Assembly: GCA_964247055.1 (NCBI GenBank)
Contig: OZ176057.1
Coordinates: forward strand, 248,001 to 312,000
DNA length: 64,000 bases
Reading direction: 5' to 3'
Origin: Paragordius varius
Taxonomy: Eukaryota > Nematomorpha
The position numbers and the translations under genes were made by a program. Positions 1 through 12,234 of the stretch are shown piece by piece. Within the stretch, counting starts at the first letter, position 1. The number at the start of each line of letters is the position of its first letter. Under the pieces are notes generated by a model that ran no database searches, had not been told where the DNA came from, and saw only the letters and a list, made by a program, of their open reading frames with translations.

Positions 1-600
1 ATGGTATATATGGAGTAATTCCATACCCACTGTCACCCAATAGTGCCGCATTGGTATTGGCTAAAAAGGAACGTTTATACTTTTGCGGAAAATCCGGCTA
101 TCATGAACGCTTCCCGGCATTTTAACGTTTAAACTCGTTATAAATTCATCACCGTCACAGTTAAATTGACAATTAAGGCTATAACGGCCTTTTCGGTTGA
201 TATATTCGTCACCAAATTCCTTAGGCCTCATGATGTCAATGTGAGTACAGTCTATGACACCGATAACTGTTGGCATCTTATGATTCTTCTGTCAACGTTG
301 TTTAGCGTCTTCTAGTTGGAACTGGTCAGATGGAAATCTGATCCATTTACTAGCACTGTCACAAAATTTTTCCGCTACTTTAGATACTTTTTTAGTAACG
401 GTTGATCGTTCTACACCAAAGAAAAAATCCCCACACAACATCTAGGTGAAAGTGCGCCACCTCTTTTTTCAATAATATCATTAGGGAAATTTGTGAAGAA
501 ATCAATGCTTTCATCATTAAATCTTAACAAACGTTCCATATGTTGCAATATTTTTTGCGCTCCGATTTGTTTTTGAAATGGTTCATGTACATTTCTGTAA
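1..600 (-). mobile_element. PIF/Harbinger transposase remnant (HARBI1-like), cut by the window edge
   Basis: Read on the minus strand, this stretch encodes pieces of a Harbinger DDE transposase. The motif GVIDCTHIDI carries the first catalytic Asp, PGSVHDSRIF the second, and LLGDSGYGITPYI (near positions 1-60) the third region. An upstream piece around 420-560 reads as the N-terminal part (QHMERLLRFNDESIDFF). The pieces lie in different frames, so the copy is decayed. Its 3' end lies left of the window. No terminal repeat could be identified. Assignment to the family is firm from the three motifs; exact ends are not known. Confidence 0.8.
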
Positions 601-1753
601 TCAGAAAAAAATAGAAGGATATTTTAAAAGGTTATATATGTATTTTTAAAATAAATTAACCTTAATTTATAGATATACAGGATTAATGACAAAAGTTGTT
701 CGGGGTGCGTTCTATTAAAGTAGATACGTTTATTAACGTTTAACAATCTATATAAATATACAAATTTACTTGAATTTAAATTGTATTTTTACAGATATCA
801 CCTGCCCTCAAATATACCTTTGTTAAATTTTTTAAGCGAAATTGTTATTTAGTGAGACTAATGTTGCTTAAAATAAATAATTAAGATATAATCTAAAATT
901 ATATATGTATTATACCTGTATTATGTTAAACTTGTAGTAAAAAAATATAAGAGTGTTTGAAGGGCGAATGGTTTCTTAAAAGCTATAGGTATACGGTGGA
1001 ATATTTAAAAATTTTAATATTTATTATATTTTAACATACCTAATTTTGAGTTTAAATAAATGCATATTGTATTGGGTGGTTATTCTTTGTTGCCTTAATC
1101 AATAAATTTTCGTTGTAAAATTTTAAAATATTCCCAGCATAATTTGAATTATAATAGTTTTTAACATTCAGAGTAGCGTATAAAAATTAATAAAACTTAG
1201 ATCGTGTAAAATTAAATATTCAATTTAGCTATGAAAATACAACATAGCAATAAAGTTAACTATTAATTTCATCATAGTAGTTTTATTTGAGTTTTAACGA
1301 TTTTTAATCAAGAATTTATAATTAAATTAAAATTTAACTTCATAATTGCTCGTTGTAGACAAGCTTAAAAAGTAAAGTTATCAAAATATTGATTTTAAAT
1401 TGTATCAAATTTATGTTTATATTGTCATATACTAAATGATGTATATATGACGTGTTATAATTGATTGTTGATTATTTAGTTAAATTTGAAAAAATGCATA
1501 AAATAAATCATTCAATATTAAAAAATCAGCAAGAAACTTTAACGATCACCTCTATTGTTACCCCAATTGAAGAAATATTCTCTCTTTTGAGAAAAATGAT
1601 ATACGTCAAAAGAAATATAGATAATCCAATGCTAGCTTTTAAATTAAGAAATCATAATCCTTTAGTTTGGTACAATAGATACAGATCTATAGCCAGTCGT
1701 ATGACATCCCGTATATGATGTGAAAAGAAAACTCAAAACATTGGTTTAATTCC

Positions 1754-1793
1754 GGGGGCTTCGGAACTCGCCGCCACGAGTTTTTGGGCCCCC
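1754..1793. other. GC-rich hairpin, copy 1
   Basis: A nested inverted repeat in otherwise AT-rich DNA. The outer arms are GGGGGC and GCCCCC, the inner arms AACTCG and CGAGTT, and the loop is CCGCCA. A related hairpin with altered but still pairing arms lies about 90 bases downstream (1880-1920). It could be a structured RNA element or part of a transposon end; the sequence alone does not decide. Confidence 0.6.
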
Positions 1794-1879
1794 GCGAATA
1801 ATTTGAAAAAATACTCTACATATGCAATTCAATTAAAGCATCGAATGAGGATCGAGATTGCGCTTTATACTTCATATCA

Positions 1880-1920
1880 GGGGTGTCCACAAGTCGCCGC
1901 CACGACTTTCTGGGCACTCC
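1880..1920. other. GC-rich hairpin, copy 2
   Basis: Same layout and same CCGCCA loop as the hairpin at 1754-1793. The inner arms are AAGTCG and CGACTT, a paired swap relative to copy 1. The outer arms GGGGTG and CACTCC pair with one G-T. That both arms changed together suggests the fold, rather than the sequence, has been kept. Confidence 0.6.
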
Positions 1921-2654
1921 GTGAAAACAATGGAAAAATAAACCAAATATAATAACCATATTATCCGCAATAAATAATATACGTAGAAAAATAAATAGAA
2001 TTCAAACCAATTCATTAAATTATTTTTTTATTTTTTCTGATCTCTCAGATATAATTGAACATGCTAGAAAAATTGATTGTCTTTTGCAGAAAACCATATG
2101 TCTATTTAACGTCTTTATTATTTAAGCACTTCTCTGCGAGGGTTTGTTTCATTGATACGTATATATATTAATCAGATGGCGTTAGGTAAGAAGAATGCGA
2201 CACATCCAATCAATTTACGATATCTTTCACTTGTTTAACTGTTGGCTTAGATCTCAAAATCGCTTTGCGTTGTCTTCTGGCCCATTATTGAATTGATGGT
2301 CGAAAACAATCAGTGTTTAACAGCATTTGTATTTAGGCTTCTAGCGGGATTTTAAAGTTATTACCAGACATAGACCAGCATTTATAGATAACTTATTTTT
2401 TTTCTAATAAGATTTATTACACCCGTCATAATTTGCTGCTATAATAATAGGTTGAAGAATAATTTTACTAGTCATTTTGTAGTTTCCGAGTGTTAGAGTT
2501 AATGTTTTTTCTATTCTCGTAGATTACATATTGTTTGTGATATATGTAATCATTCTACCAATTATATCAAAGTTGAGTTGGGACATCATCCAGTAACTCT
2601 TGCACTTGAGCTGTTTGATATAGCTAAGTTCGAACTTGACATTTAAAAACTTAT

Positions 2655-3175
2655 GTTTTATCCCAGACTAAATTTAAATTTATTTTAAAAAATTCCTGAA
2701 GGAAACGGTCTTAATTTAAATTTATGAATATATCCTGATAAAAGTATAATATGCCAAAATATCCTGATAAAATTTTGTTTTGAAAAAAAAGTTCCATCTT
2801 AAACTACTTCGACGCCATTTTTATTTAAAAAATTTTGCAAAATATCGCCTTCATTTAATTTTAAGGGTAAAACTAAAGGTAATTTTTTATATAAATCATA
2901 TCTAATATTGAATGAAATAAAAAAAACGGCTTATTATGTATTATTTTTTTAATTTTACAATTTGACACATGTCACGTTGGCGAAAGTTTTACCTTTCGGT
3001 TTTATTTTAAAATAAATATCAAGTATTTTTGAATAAAATTTTTTTATATATTTCGGTGTATTAATGGTATATTAATGCAAAATATTGCCATGGTTTTGAT
3101 TCCTTTCATACCTTTTAAAGTATTTGAATTTAAACAGGCCTGGGGTATCCAACTACCCCAATTTTAATCGAAGGA
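2655..3175. mobile_element. TIR element, family D, copy 1 (left end degraded)
   Basis: About 520 bases that match the element at 53694-55181 along most of their length. The well-kept right end (3139-3175) is CCTGGGGTATCCAACTACCC followed by the CAATTTTAATCGAAGG block. The corresponding left inverted end is degraded here and only a trace remains near 2660. No coding capacity is seen, so this is a non-autonomous DNA element. Confidence 0.7.
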
Positions 3176-3576
3176 CTAAAATGAATCCAAGTGTTAATCA
3201 TATACTTTAAGATTATAAAATTTATATACTATAGACAAATTTTCAATACGGAGTTTCACATTTTAATTAGTGATTATAGGATGTTAATCCTAATACGATG
3301 TGGATCCTAAAATTCCGTTATAACTTCTAACTTTTATAAATTGGCGAAGATGTGTTTTCCTATTTAAAAACTGCAGTTCAAATATTTTTAACTATTTCAA
3401 CATCAGTCACCAGTTGTAAAAGGTCATTTACCAAATTGAAGTTAATTTTAACATATGTGCCGACGATGAGTTAGTTTATCTGAATCACTTAACATGGTTG
3501 AGTGAGAAAAAAATTTGATATGATAGGTTCATGATATAATTGATTTTGCAATATCAAAAACCAGAAAAAAAATCCA

Positions 3577-5378
3577 TAAAAGATATTGTTTTTAGTAAAA
3601 AACAATTAATTAAATAAATTTTTACAGAAATAAAGAAAAACAATGCATCACTTAATAGGGACGATGGCCTTATACTGTCTCCTATTTGGAATTATGTATT
3701 AATAGAATAACAATATCACTTTAATCAATCCATTATAATTATCCCACATCCATACCACTTATCAATATTTATGTCTTTTATGGTGATAGATTAGAATACA
3801 TCAACTTAGTTAACCTTAGACGAAACCAAATATATTAGATTTGAATACATTTTGATGACCTTTTATATATGAGTTAAACTATCAATTTAGTATTTAACCT
3901 GCACACGTTATTTTACCTTGGCTTAACATGTAAATATTGTATTCACAAAAAGTATATAAACATCGCAAACTGTATGTAGTTTAGTTTTTGCATTTTATCT
4001 TAATAAATCTTATTGTTTTACGCTTTCTTAATTTACTACATTTGGCGCGGTCGAATTTTTTTTACCTCATTACATTCGCGCATGGAGAAATTAAGTCTGG
4101 AAGCCTATGATCCCGCAACTAGCTTTGATGACTGCATTCAAAACTTTTCATCCATGGTAACCCAAAAATGTTACCCCAATCTTCCCTAGTAACCATACAT
4201 TCCAACTGTTTGACCATACCATTCCATTTCACATCTACATCACATTGTCCCATCACCTCTACACCTTGCTGGTTGAATCCAAATATTGGACCCGCGGGAG
4301 CTAAGGTCGGCCTCCCAATCTCCATCCACGTGCTCTTCCCAATCAATGATATTTGAGCTCCGGTATCGTACAACATCCTTACCCAATGGCCATTCAGACT
4401 TGCTTGCGTTCGGGCTTCCTTATTATTATTGTTACCATTCAGTATATTAACGCGCCGGGAACACCTGCCAAAATGACTACGTCCTTTGCATCGGTAACAC
4501 TCCTTGTTTGAAGCGGGACACCAGATCGCATGCACGTATCCACATTTTCCACATTTTTTTCTTATCATCATAACCTGTCTATTTTCGGGACCCTGATCAA
4601 TCAAACAGCTGTCAGCCTTTTCGTACGCCATTGCCATTACTACCACCATCTCCAACGTAACCGGTTTCCCATCAACCATTGCATCTGGAAATTTTGTAAA
4701 CAGATCTATTTCCAATCTTTTGAGTTGTAACCCTCCAACAAACCCATTTCTGATTCTTAGCATTGCATCTGGCCCAAAGTTGCACCGGGCAGCATATTCC
4801 TTTACTCGAATCAAAAAAATCCATCACTGATTCCGTGGCTTCCCTTCGGAGTTGCGTAAACTGGAACCTGGCTGCAAACACATTGTATGTCGGAGCAAAT
4901 ATTTTTTTCCCAGCTGCTACCAAAGCATCCCAGCCCACTTCCTCTAACAGTACAGGATAAAAGAATTTCTTCAACTTTGGAATATGGGATAGACCAATGT
5001 AGGCCATTAGTAAGTTTTTTTTTTCGTCATCTTCTGGAATAAATTTCACTTTTAACATTCTCTTTATATAATCGATGTAATCATCAAAGCTAGTTGCGGG
5101 ATCATAGGCTTCCAGACTTAATTTTTCCATGCGCGAATGTAATGAGGTAAAAAAAATTCGACCGCGCATAAAAGATATTTTTTTAGTAAAAAAAATTAAT
5201 TAAATAAATTTTAACAGAAATAAAGAAAAACAATGCATCACTTAATATGGACGATGGTCTTATACTGTCTCCTATTTGGAATTATGTATTAATAGAATAA
5301 CAATATCACTTTAATCAATCCATTATAATTATCCCACATCCATACCACTTATCAATATTTATGTCTTTTATAATGTTG
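3577..5378 (-). mobile_element. Fossil LTR-type retroelement fragment (gag/protease part), rearranged
   Basis: A broken remnant of an LTR-type element. The minus strand between 4119 and 5169 carries a Gag-like region, a Cys-rich zinc-knuckle-like segment and an aspartic-protease-like segment with the DTGAQ motif. An LTR-like stretch with promoter and poly(A) features lies at about 3784-4040, followed by a primer-site-like sequence. Near-identical direct repeats of about 205 bases bound the unit (3577-3783 and 5167-5378). A short inverted duplication of the Gag start joins 4041-4128 with 5087-5168, showing that the body was inverted relative to its leader. No reverse transcriptase or integrase is present. 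The similarity of the bounding repeats suggests a fairly recent event. Confidence 0.7.
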
Positions 5379-5595
5379 TAAAGGTAATTAATTTTTTCGA
5401 TATACAAGAATTTTTGCTCTTACTGGTTTTTTTCATCAACTACCTATATCACACTATATAAGGCATCTTATTACGTTACAATTCATTTAATATTTTTTTT
5501 CGATACAGACTTTACTATAAAAGTCGAAAATTAAAATATATATTTTTTATATTTATACGCATTTCAGCTTATATTCTTTAATAAAGTAAAATGGC

Positions 5596-7495
5596 TTTTA
5601 ATAAAATCGAAAGTGTTTGGTTTCAGGTGGCAAAAAAATAAGAGAGGCGGGAATTAAGATGTGCCGAATGAAAGGTGACAGAAATCAGGTTTATAGAGAG
5701 GCATGGATGAAAGACGAAAAAATAATTCTGAAATCGAGAGAGAAAAGAAAAGCTTTTAAAATGTGGAGGTTCCCACCAAGCAGAAGACAAGAAAAAATAT
5801 AAAAGGATTAATAAGGAACTCAAAAGGCTTGTAAGATTGGTCAAAAAAGAAAAGACGGCATCATTATATGAAGAGTTAAACAGTAAGCAAGGTCTAAACA
5901 AAGTTTTTAAAATTGCTCGACAAAGACACAGAAGAAAGCTGGACTCGCCCCCTTACGCGACCGCTATTTAAGATAAAAACGGCAAATTACTCGTTGAGGA
6001 AGCGATAATATTGAAAAGGTGGAAAGAATATTTCCAGGACCTTAAATTGGGCGTCAGTGAAACAAGTTTACTTGAAACACCAGATTATATATCTGCGCAT
6101 ATTGAAAGTATAACAAAAGAGGAAGTCCAAGCTGGTTTAGAAGAGATGTCAATAAATAAGGCTGCATGTCCAGACGATATTAACATAAATTGTTGGAGAA
6201 TAATGTCAGAGAAAGGTATTAAATTTTTGACGGATATTTTTAATAATGTAGTTACTACAGGTATGATACCAGCCGAATGGAAGGAGAGTTTCATTGTTCC
6301 CAGTTTCAAGGGTAAAGGAGATATTAATAATTGTAATAATTACAGAGGGATAAGATTGATGTCGCATACAATGAAGTTATTTGAGAAAGTACTAGAGAAA
6401 AGAATAAGAAAAATGGTTAGTATAGAGGGTAATCAATTTGGTTCTTTTGATCCGATTCACGCAGTAAGAAGGCTAATCGTGAAGCATATATAAATGAAAA
6501 AGGAGTTGCATGGTGTTTGTGTTGATATGGAAGAGGCATTTGATAGAATAACCCGGAGCACAATATGGGGCTTAAAACGGAAAAAGGTCCCTATTCACAC
6601 CAAACCAACATTACACCAGGGAATATCAGGTCCGATTAAAATAAACGAAGGGGTCAATCATGGGTCTGCAATCAGCCCGTTATCATTTATAATATGCATG
6701 GACAAAATTTCAAAAGTAGGGCAACATGATGGCTGGTATTTTCTTTATGCAAACGACCTAATAGTGCTGTCCGACGAGCTGCATGAATTAAGAGAATTGA
6801 TGGGTAAATGAATTTATGTGTTACGACGATGCGGATTAAAAGTTAATAAAAAGAAAACGGAACTGATAAATTTTGGCGGGAAAAAACGTGAAACAGAATT
6901 AGAAGAAGAATGGGTATTAAAAGGTCCGGAGGAATGCAAATATTTCGGAGCGATATTAGCAGCAGATTGTTCTTTAACACTTGATATTAATTTAAGAATG
7001 CGAAATAGTTGGGCAAATAAAAAGATCTCAAGTGTTTTCTGCGACAAAAATATTAATCCAGAAGTAAAGGGTAAGATTTACAGTGCTGTTGTACAACCAA
7101 AATGATGTACTCACAGACATAGGCAATAAAGAAATCAGAAGAGAGGCACTTTGAGGTTACTGAAATGAGAATGCTTAGATTGATGTGCGGTGTAACGAGG
7201 AATGACAAGGTGAGGAATGTCTACACAAGAGGAAGTATGGAAATCAAACCGGTAACGCAAAAGTGGTGGTAAATCGTTTAAAATGGTTCGGACACGTTGA
7301 AAGAAGAAATAATAATTACATTGGTAAAAAGATTGATGATTATATTGTGAAAGGAGGGGAAAAGGCGCCCTAAAACGCGATGGATAGATACAGTTAAGAG
7401 GGACATGGCAAAACTGAACAAACGCGAAGACGCCTTACACAGGGTTCTATGGCGAAATAGTTTACGGATATGACCGCTCGAAAGAGTGATATCAT
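5596..7495 (+). mobile_element. RTE/CR1-like LINE remnant with reverse transcriptase
   Basis: A non-LTR retrotransposon copy on the plus strand. The reverse transcriptase lies mainly in one frame from about 6011 to 7105, interrupted by in-frame stops at 6491 and 6809. Recognisable blocks are IPAEWKESFIVPSFKGKGD and NNYRGI (RT 1-2), the AFDRITRSTIW block, the GSAISPLSF block, and YANDL in place of the catalytic YADD. Downstream (7320-7470), in changed frames, are remnants of the usual C-terminal tail (RWIDTVKRDMAKL). The N-terminal endonuclease is not seen, so the copy is 5' truncated. It ends in an AATTATTATT-type tail at 7495-7532. Confidence 0.85.
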
Positions 7496-7532
7496 ATAAT
7501 GTAATTATTATAATTATTATTATTAATTATTT
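7495..7532 (+). repeat. Simple A/T tail of the LINE
   Basis: Short run of AATT/ATT units immediately after the last recognisable LINE codons, consistent with the 3' microsatellite tail typical of RTE-type elements. Confidence 0.6.
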
Positions 7533-7879
7533 CATCAAATTCAATAATACAAAATTTTAATTTTTTCACCCTCAACAACCTCAAATCAAACCGTGTTGTC
7601 CTATCGTCGATCGCGTGCTCATATGCCAAAATTAGTTTCTAGTTGCTGGAACGTCACAACTAGCGAGTGGCACTGAGCACCCCTTAAATTCCGAAAATCA
7701 CCGTATGAAATTATAAAGGTTAGAAGTGCGAACGGTTGGGTTCTATATCTTTTCGACTTAAGAGTAACATCCCTCAAGCATAAATTATATACAAAAGTTC
7801 TGTTTTGTTAAAATCTAATTTGAAACTTATAGATATATTATTATTTTTTAAACTGTTGTTATTTTAGTTCAATTAATTT

Positions 7880-9560
7880 TCAACAGAAATCATTAGTATT
7901 ATCTTTCAACCTAGATCGGCTTCCCGATTCATGTTGCAACCCACCAATACGTCTTTTAACCCAATAAATTTCCGTTTCTGCTGAAAGAATCCCTATTACT
8001 CTTTCTTCTGAGAATATTTTTATCTGTTTAGCTAGGGGTTGATATAGAAACATCCAAGTTATCACATAAATTAGCGTTTATGCATCCTCGCAAAGTTGAT
8101 CCGAATATCTAATAATTATAAAGTTAATAATTAAATGTCCTTAAATTTTTTATTAATATTTGTTTTGGGATCTATAAAATTATGTTGACCCCTATCGATT
8201 CTTACAATTTGATACTGAAAAAAAAGTATTTTATAAATAATATAAAACACTCCGAAGTAAATATTTAGATTTAAATCTTCTATTAGCTCTATCAAATCAA
8301 CATCCCACAACAATGGCATTAACAACTTTAATCGCTCCATTTGGTTTTAAACTCACGTTTAACAGTTTTTTTAGTTTTTAATAGGCCCATATAATAGGTG
8401 CAAGTGAAAAATAAAGGAATTATTCCAAAACAGGTCTACAATAACATATTACTTTCTAGTGACTCCTACTGCAATGAATCACAACATTACAGATACATTG
8501 TTATCCATTAAGATTGATTTGATATATGATTTATCAGTTGATTATATTATTTTTAACTGTATGTTAAAAGTTGCTATCCAAATGAATGGCACAGTCTAGG
8601 CAAACAATAAATAAAAGTGTTCGAATTATATTTTATATATATTTCCGAAAAATTTATTATTTCCAATATTTATTTTATCACTGAGTCTAGCATAGGAACT
8701 TGCCGGTATTTATTAAGATTGCTCTTTGGACAATAATCTTTAGGATCTAACAAAAATGAAGGTAAAAAATTAAGTTTTAAAATTTACCTGACTCCATGTG
8801 TTTTGACGGGCGTGATTCATAGCCCCCAATTGTTCAAAAAGCATTATTATTTGATATAGTAGCGGCTATTGCCATAGGCGCATTCAGAAAAAAATAAAAG
8901 TAAAGTATTCAAATATTTAAACTAGAAAATTTATGAGCTTAGATTATTACAAAACCAATTCTGAGGGACTAATTCAAAAATAGGGTCTAGTCCCTGTCGG
9001 CGCATTAATCTATGATTAAATATTTTTTTTGGAATCAGAAACTTTTCATTTCCATTAAACAAAGCATCTTTATATTCATAAATATAAAGGAAGCCAAACA
9101 CATGTAAAATTACCCTTATTCTATACATTCCTAAGGTGTTTTAGGTAAATTATATTTTGCCATTCCAGGTTGTAGGTTATTTTAACCTAGAGGAAATCTT
9201 GAAATTAACCATATTTTCAGTATATACATAACTATATCTATATAACTGGAAATGATGTTTAAAATACCCATGTTAGTGACTTGTTGCATTTGCATTATTA
9301 ATCCTTAGGAAATGTTTTATTTTTGAACGGGAAATGAAAATATTTATTTAACCGAAACCAAAGTGATAAATACCGTAATTTAAACGGAAAATATACCAGG
9401 TAAAAAAAGTTACATTCATAAGCAAAAAACTTCTTAAGTGTTTTTTTACACCGATTTTTAAGCGTACACTTACTGGCTTAAGTAATCTTGTTCGACTTGC
9501 CACGCTTGGTTTACAAGTCAAGTGCGACTTTTTTATCACCCCACCCATAATTGGATAAAT
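7880..9560 (-). other. Possible exons of an unrecognised minus-strand gene
   Basis: Several short open stretches with splice-like borders lie on the minus strand. One around 8804-8876 starts after an AATAG acceptor and reads LLYQIIMLFEQLGAM, ending NTWSQ before GTAAAT. Another around 8931-9090 ends FELVPQNWF. Others lie near 8250-8340 (start MERLKLLMPLLWDV), 8020-8113 and 7890-8040. Phases do not join cleanly between all of them and no family is recognised. It may be a real small gene, a decayed gene or chance. I give it only as a candidate. Confidence 0.25.
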
Positions 9561-10642
9561 TGTCATTCGATAATTGTGTTTTTATAGATATTTCCTTAAT
9601 ATTAAGCTGATAATGGTTATTTTTGATTGAGAAACTGTTTTTATTGAATGGGAAAAGGTTTCGATTGACTGGGATGTTTCAATTGATTGGGAAAACGTTT
9701 TTGACTGGGAAATGGTAAATATAATAATATAACAATTGTTTATTAAAAATATACTAGCAACGTGCCTAACAAACTTTTAATACTTTATGACCTTTGTTGT
9801 CCGCATTGACATATTGGGTAGTTTTATATACAATCTTGTAAACTACATAGTTAAATATAATTATTAAAGTTTGTTTTATAAAAAAAAGTCTATATCTCTA
9901 ACATTTTTGTAATTTCTAGAGTCTAAAATTTGGCAGTTTTAAAACATGACTGAAAAAAACAGCTAATTTAACAATCAATAAATATCAAGTATTTTCTGGT
10001 AAAATATTTTTACTGATGTTTAGAGTTAATTAATTTTTTACCTCAATATACATCTATTCGCCCATTGTATTACGGATTTCAAAATAAGGAAAAATGGCAG
10101 CAAAAGGTTTATGAAGATGTTTTACAATTTTACATATTAAAATTTTTTTTTGAAACATGAGTATATTAAACTAGCCCAAAAGTTTATGAAGTGTCGAGAA
10201 CACTATATTTGAATATTTGTCCAAAAATGCTATGGTTTAAAAAACGCGTGAATATTGATCCATTTTCTATCAGAGAATTTTATATCTGCATTTTTTGTGC
10301 GTGTTTGGCGTCCGTACAATATTTCGATGTATATACTATTATATGTAGTATTAACCTTCTTAAATCCTGAAACCAAAGGCATTATTATAATTTTAATTAT
10401 TTCCAATTTTTACAGCAAAATATATAATATATGCTACACTCAAACCAGCCAAATATTTAAAAATATTAATTTAAACGTTTGATACATATTTGGTTTGCAA
10501 AGAAAATATTGCATTGATATTTAACTTTATTAATCTATATTAGTTTAATACAATAAGACAACTAAGCTAGAGCTAATGTATATTGTAAAATTTCAAATAA
10601 CGAAGATTCCTATACGCGTACATTCGTTTAATCACCTTACTT

Positions 10643-11271
10643 ATGAGCCGTCTTACACGCTTTCGTCATGATTGGGATAAATTGGGGAAATTGATATCGA
10701 AGGATAAGATATCTCAATATCAAGCTTTTAAAGCACAGTCAGAAATGAATTTGACCAGGTAGCTTGTTTTTACTAATTTTAGAGTGTTATCATTGCCAGC
10801 CGAGTTACCACGTATCGATTGGTCTCAGTATTCAAAAAATTTAGATCGCGCGTATTTAGAAAAGATGCAAAAAATGGTTTGTTATAAATATATGTAGTAT
10901 GAAAATGCGAAAAGTCAAATTCCTTACCCAAAGGAAAACCTTACTTCAGAAATCAATAAATTAGAAAATGAGAGAGTTTAATTTATTTTTAATATTTAGA
11001 TGGAACAGAGCAAACGTTTTTGCATCGAATCAGAAGCCAGGATAGAGAATGATAAAAAAGAGGTTCAATTCATATGTACATTTAATTTTAGCTTGCGAAA
11101 TGGCAAGATATAATTCCGCTCGAAGATATGTTTGTGGAGGAAGTCTACGACGCTTTTCCTGACCGAACTTATAATGCTTTCGAGCGTCCGACAGTTATTC
11201 CCCACGATTATGGATTTAAACGGCATTTAGCAGACGTTAAACATTTGCATCCAGAACCGTCTGATCACTAA
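10643..11271 (+). CDS. ATP5PD: ATP synthase subunit d, mitochondrial (peripheral stalk)
   Basis: Five exons: 10643-10758, 10783-10876, 10898-10975, 11000-11062 and 11092-11271. They join in frame into 176 residues, close to the 160-178 usual for the family. Family signatures are the QYQAFKAQSE segment, LPRIDWSQYSK (the conserved IDW-Y block), SQIPYPKEN (conserved PYP) and AKWQDIIPLEDM followed by DAFPD. Subunit d is part of the peripheral stalk of F1Fo ATP synthase at the inner mitochondrial membrane and helps hold F1 against rotation. The four introns are only 24, 21, 24 and 29 bases. The start is the first ATG in frame, soon after upstream A/T sequence without open frame. A poly(A) signal follows 35 bases after the stop. 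Confidence 0.93.
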
Positions 11272-11305
11272 ACTTTTATATAGTGAATTTCGGCTTTTAG
11301 TACAA

Positions 11306-11311
11306 AATAAA
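11306..11311 (+). promoter_or_regulatory. Poly(A) signal AATAAA of the ATP synthase d gene
   Basis: AATAAA 35 bases beyond the stop codon, at the expected position for 3' end formation of this compact gene. Confidence 0.6.
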
Positions 11312-11980
11312 CTGTGTTTAAAAAATTTATTTTGCTATTCGTAATTCAATCAATTTTTTAATTGGAAAAATTCGTTCAAGTTTGTTAAAATATCATCCAT
11401 CAATTCCGTGTTGGCTAAAATGTTGACAAAAAATATAAATTATGCAGACATATAAAAGACATTCGAATTTATTGATTTTTTAAAATGAATCATTTTTTCG
11501 GGTTGCAAAATTAAGTGTGAATCACTAATAATTATAAAATATTGTTCATATAATTTTAAGGAAATCTCATTAAAAAGCATGGTTATGTTTTGTTTTCTAT
11601 AATTATATTCCAAAAATAATATAAACTATTTTAAAATAAATAAGTTAAAAAAATTAAGTTTGTTTATTTAACTAGTTCTTAATTGTAAAAATTCTTTTAT
11701 CGGTAGTTATATTTAAAATACTGACTCATAACAAATTTTAGTATAAAATAAAATATGTAATTTTTTGTGCTTTAATTTACATAAATACCCAATATTTCTT
11801 GAATGTTATCGGCTATAAATATTTACAATATATATATTTACCACCAAGATGCCCACTTAATTCTAAAATTTAATATATTATTAGATACAATCATTAATAT
11901 TTAAAATTATACGGGCGAAACATAAAAATATAAATACAAAATGTTTTTGTTAAAACAAACATTAATTTTTTTGATATACA

Positions 11981-12234
11981 GGAAAATCTGAAATTATACG
12001 GACAAAACGTAAAAATATAAAGACAAAAATTTTTTTTCATAAAGACAGTCATATTTAAATCTAGAATCACTCATTGTTTTAAATGGCATGAAATAAAGTT
12101 ATATAATACTAACACAATTCTATATTATACAATTGTAAGATAATTAAGGTTTAAAAAAGTGTGGTTGTCTTTTTATTACAAACATTTGATTTTATATTTT
12201 TAGGTTTTAACCATATAATTTTAATTTTTACTGT
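11981..12234. mobile_element. MITE family A, reference copy
   Basis: A short palindromic element without genes. One arm reads AATTATACGGACAAAACGTA then AATATAAAGACAAA and AGACAGTCATA; the other arm is its reverse complement, ending TTTTTACTGTA. The arms flank an A/T-rich core with a TTAAGG/CCTTAA motif. Intact copies begin TACAGTAAAA and end TTTTACTGTA, which suggests insertion at TA as in Tc1/mariner-type MITEs (inference). Besides those listed separately, weaker or partial copies lie near 18390, 30767, 40300-40520, 55670-55865 and 63780-63930. Confidence 0.85.

Noticed and set aside
1461-1718. 85-codon plus-strand open frame (start near VDYLVKFEKMHKINHS)
   Set aside because: Looks faintly like a transposase end, but no motif can be named and no splice context supports it. 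It may belong to a decayed transposon near the Harbinger remnant.
10255-10482. Hydrophobic plus-strand open frame with LNPETKG, reminiscent of the C-terminal PETKG of sugar transporters
   Set aside because: Only one short motif fits, the rest is A/T-driven hydrophobic sequence, and no neighbouring exons of a transporter were found.
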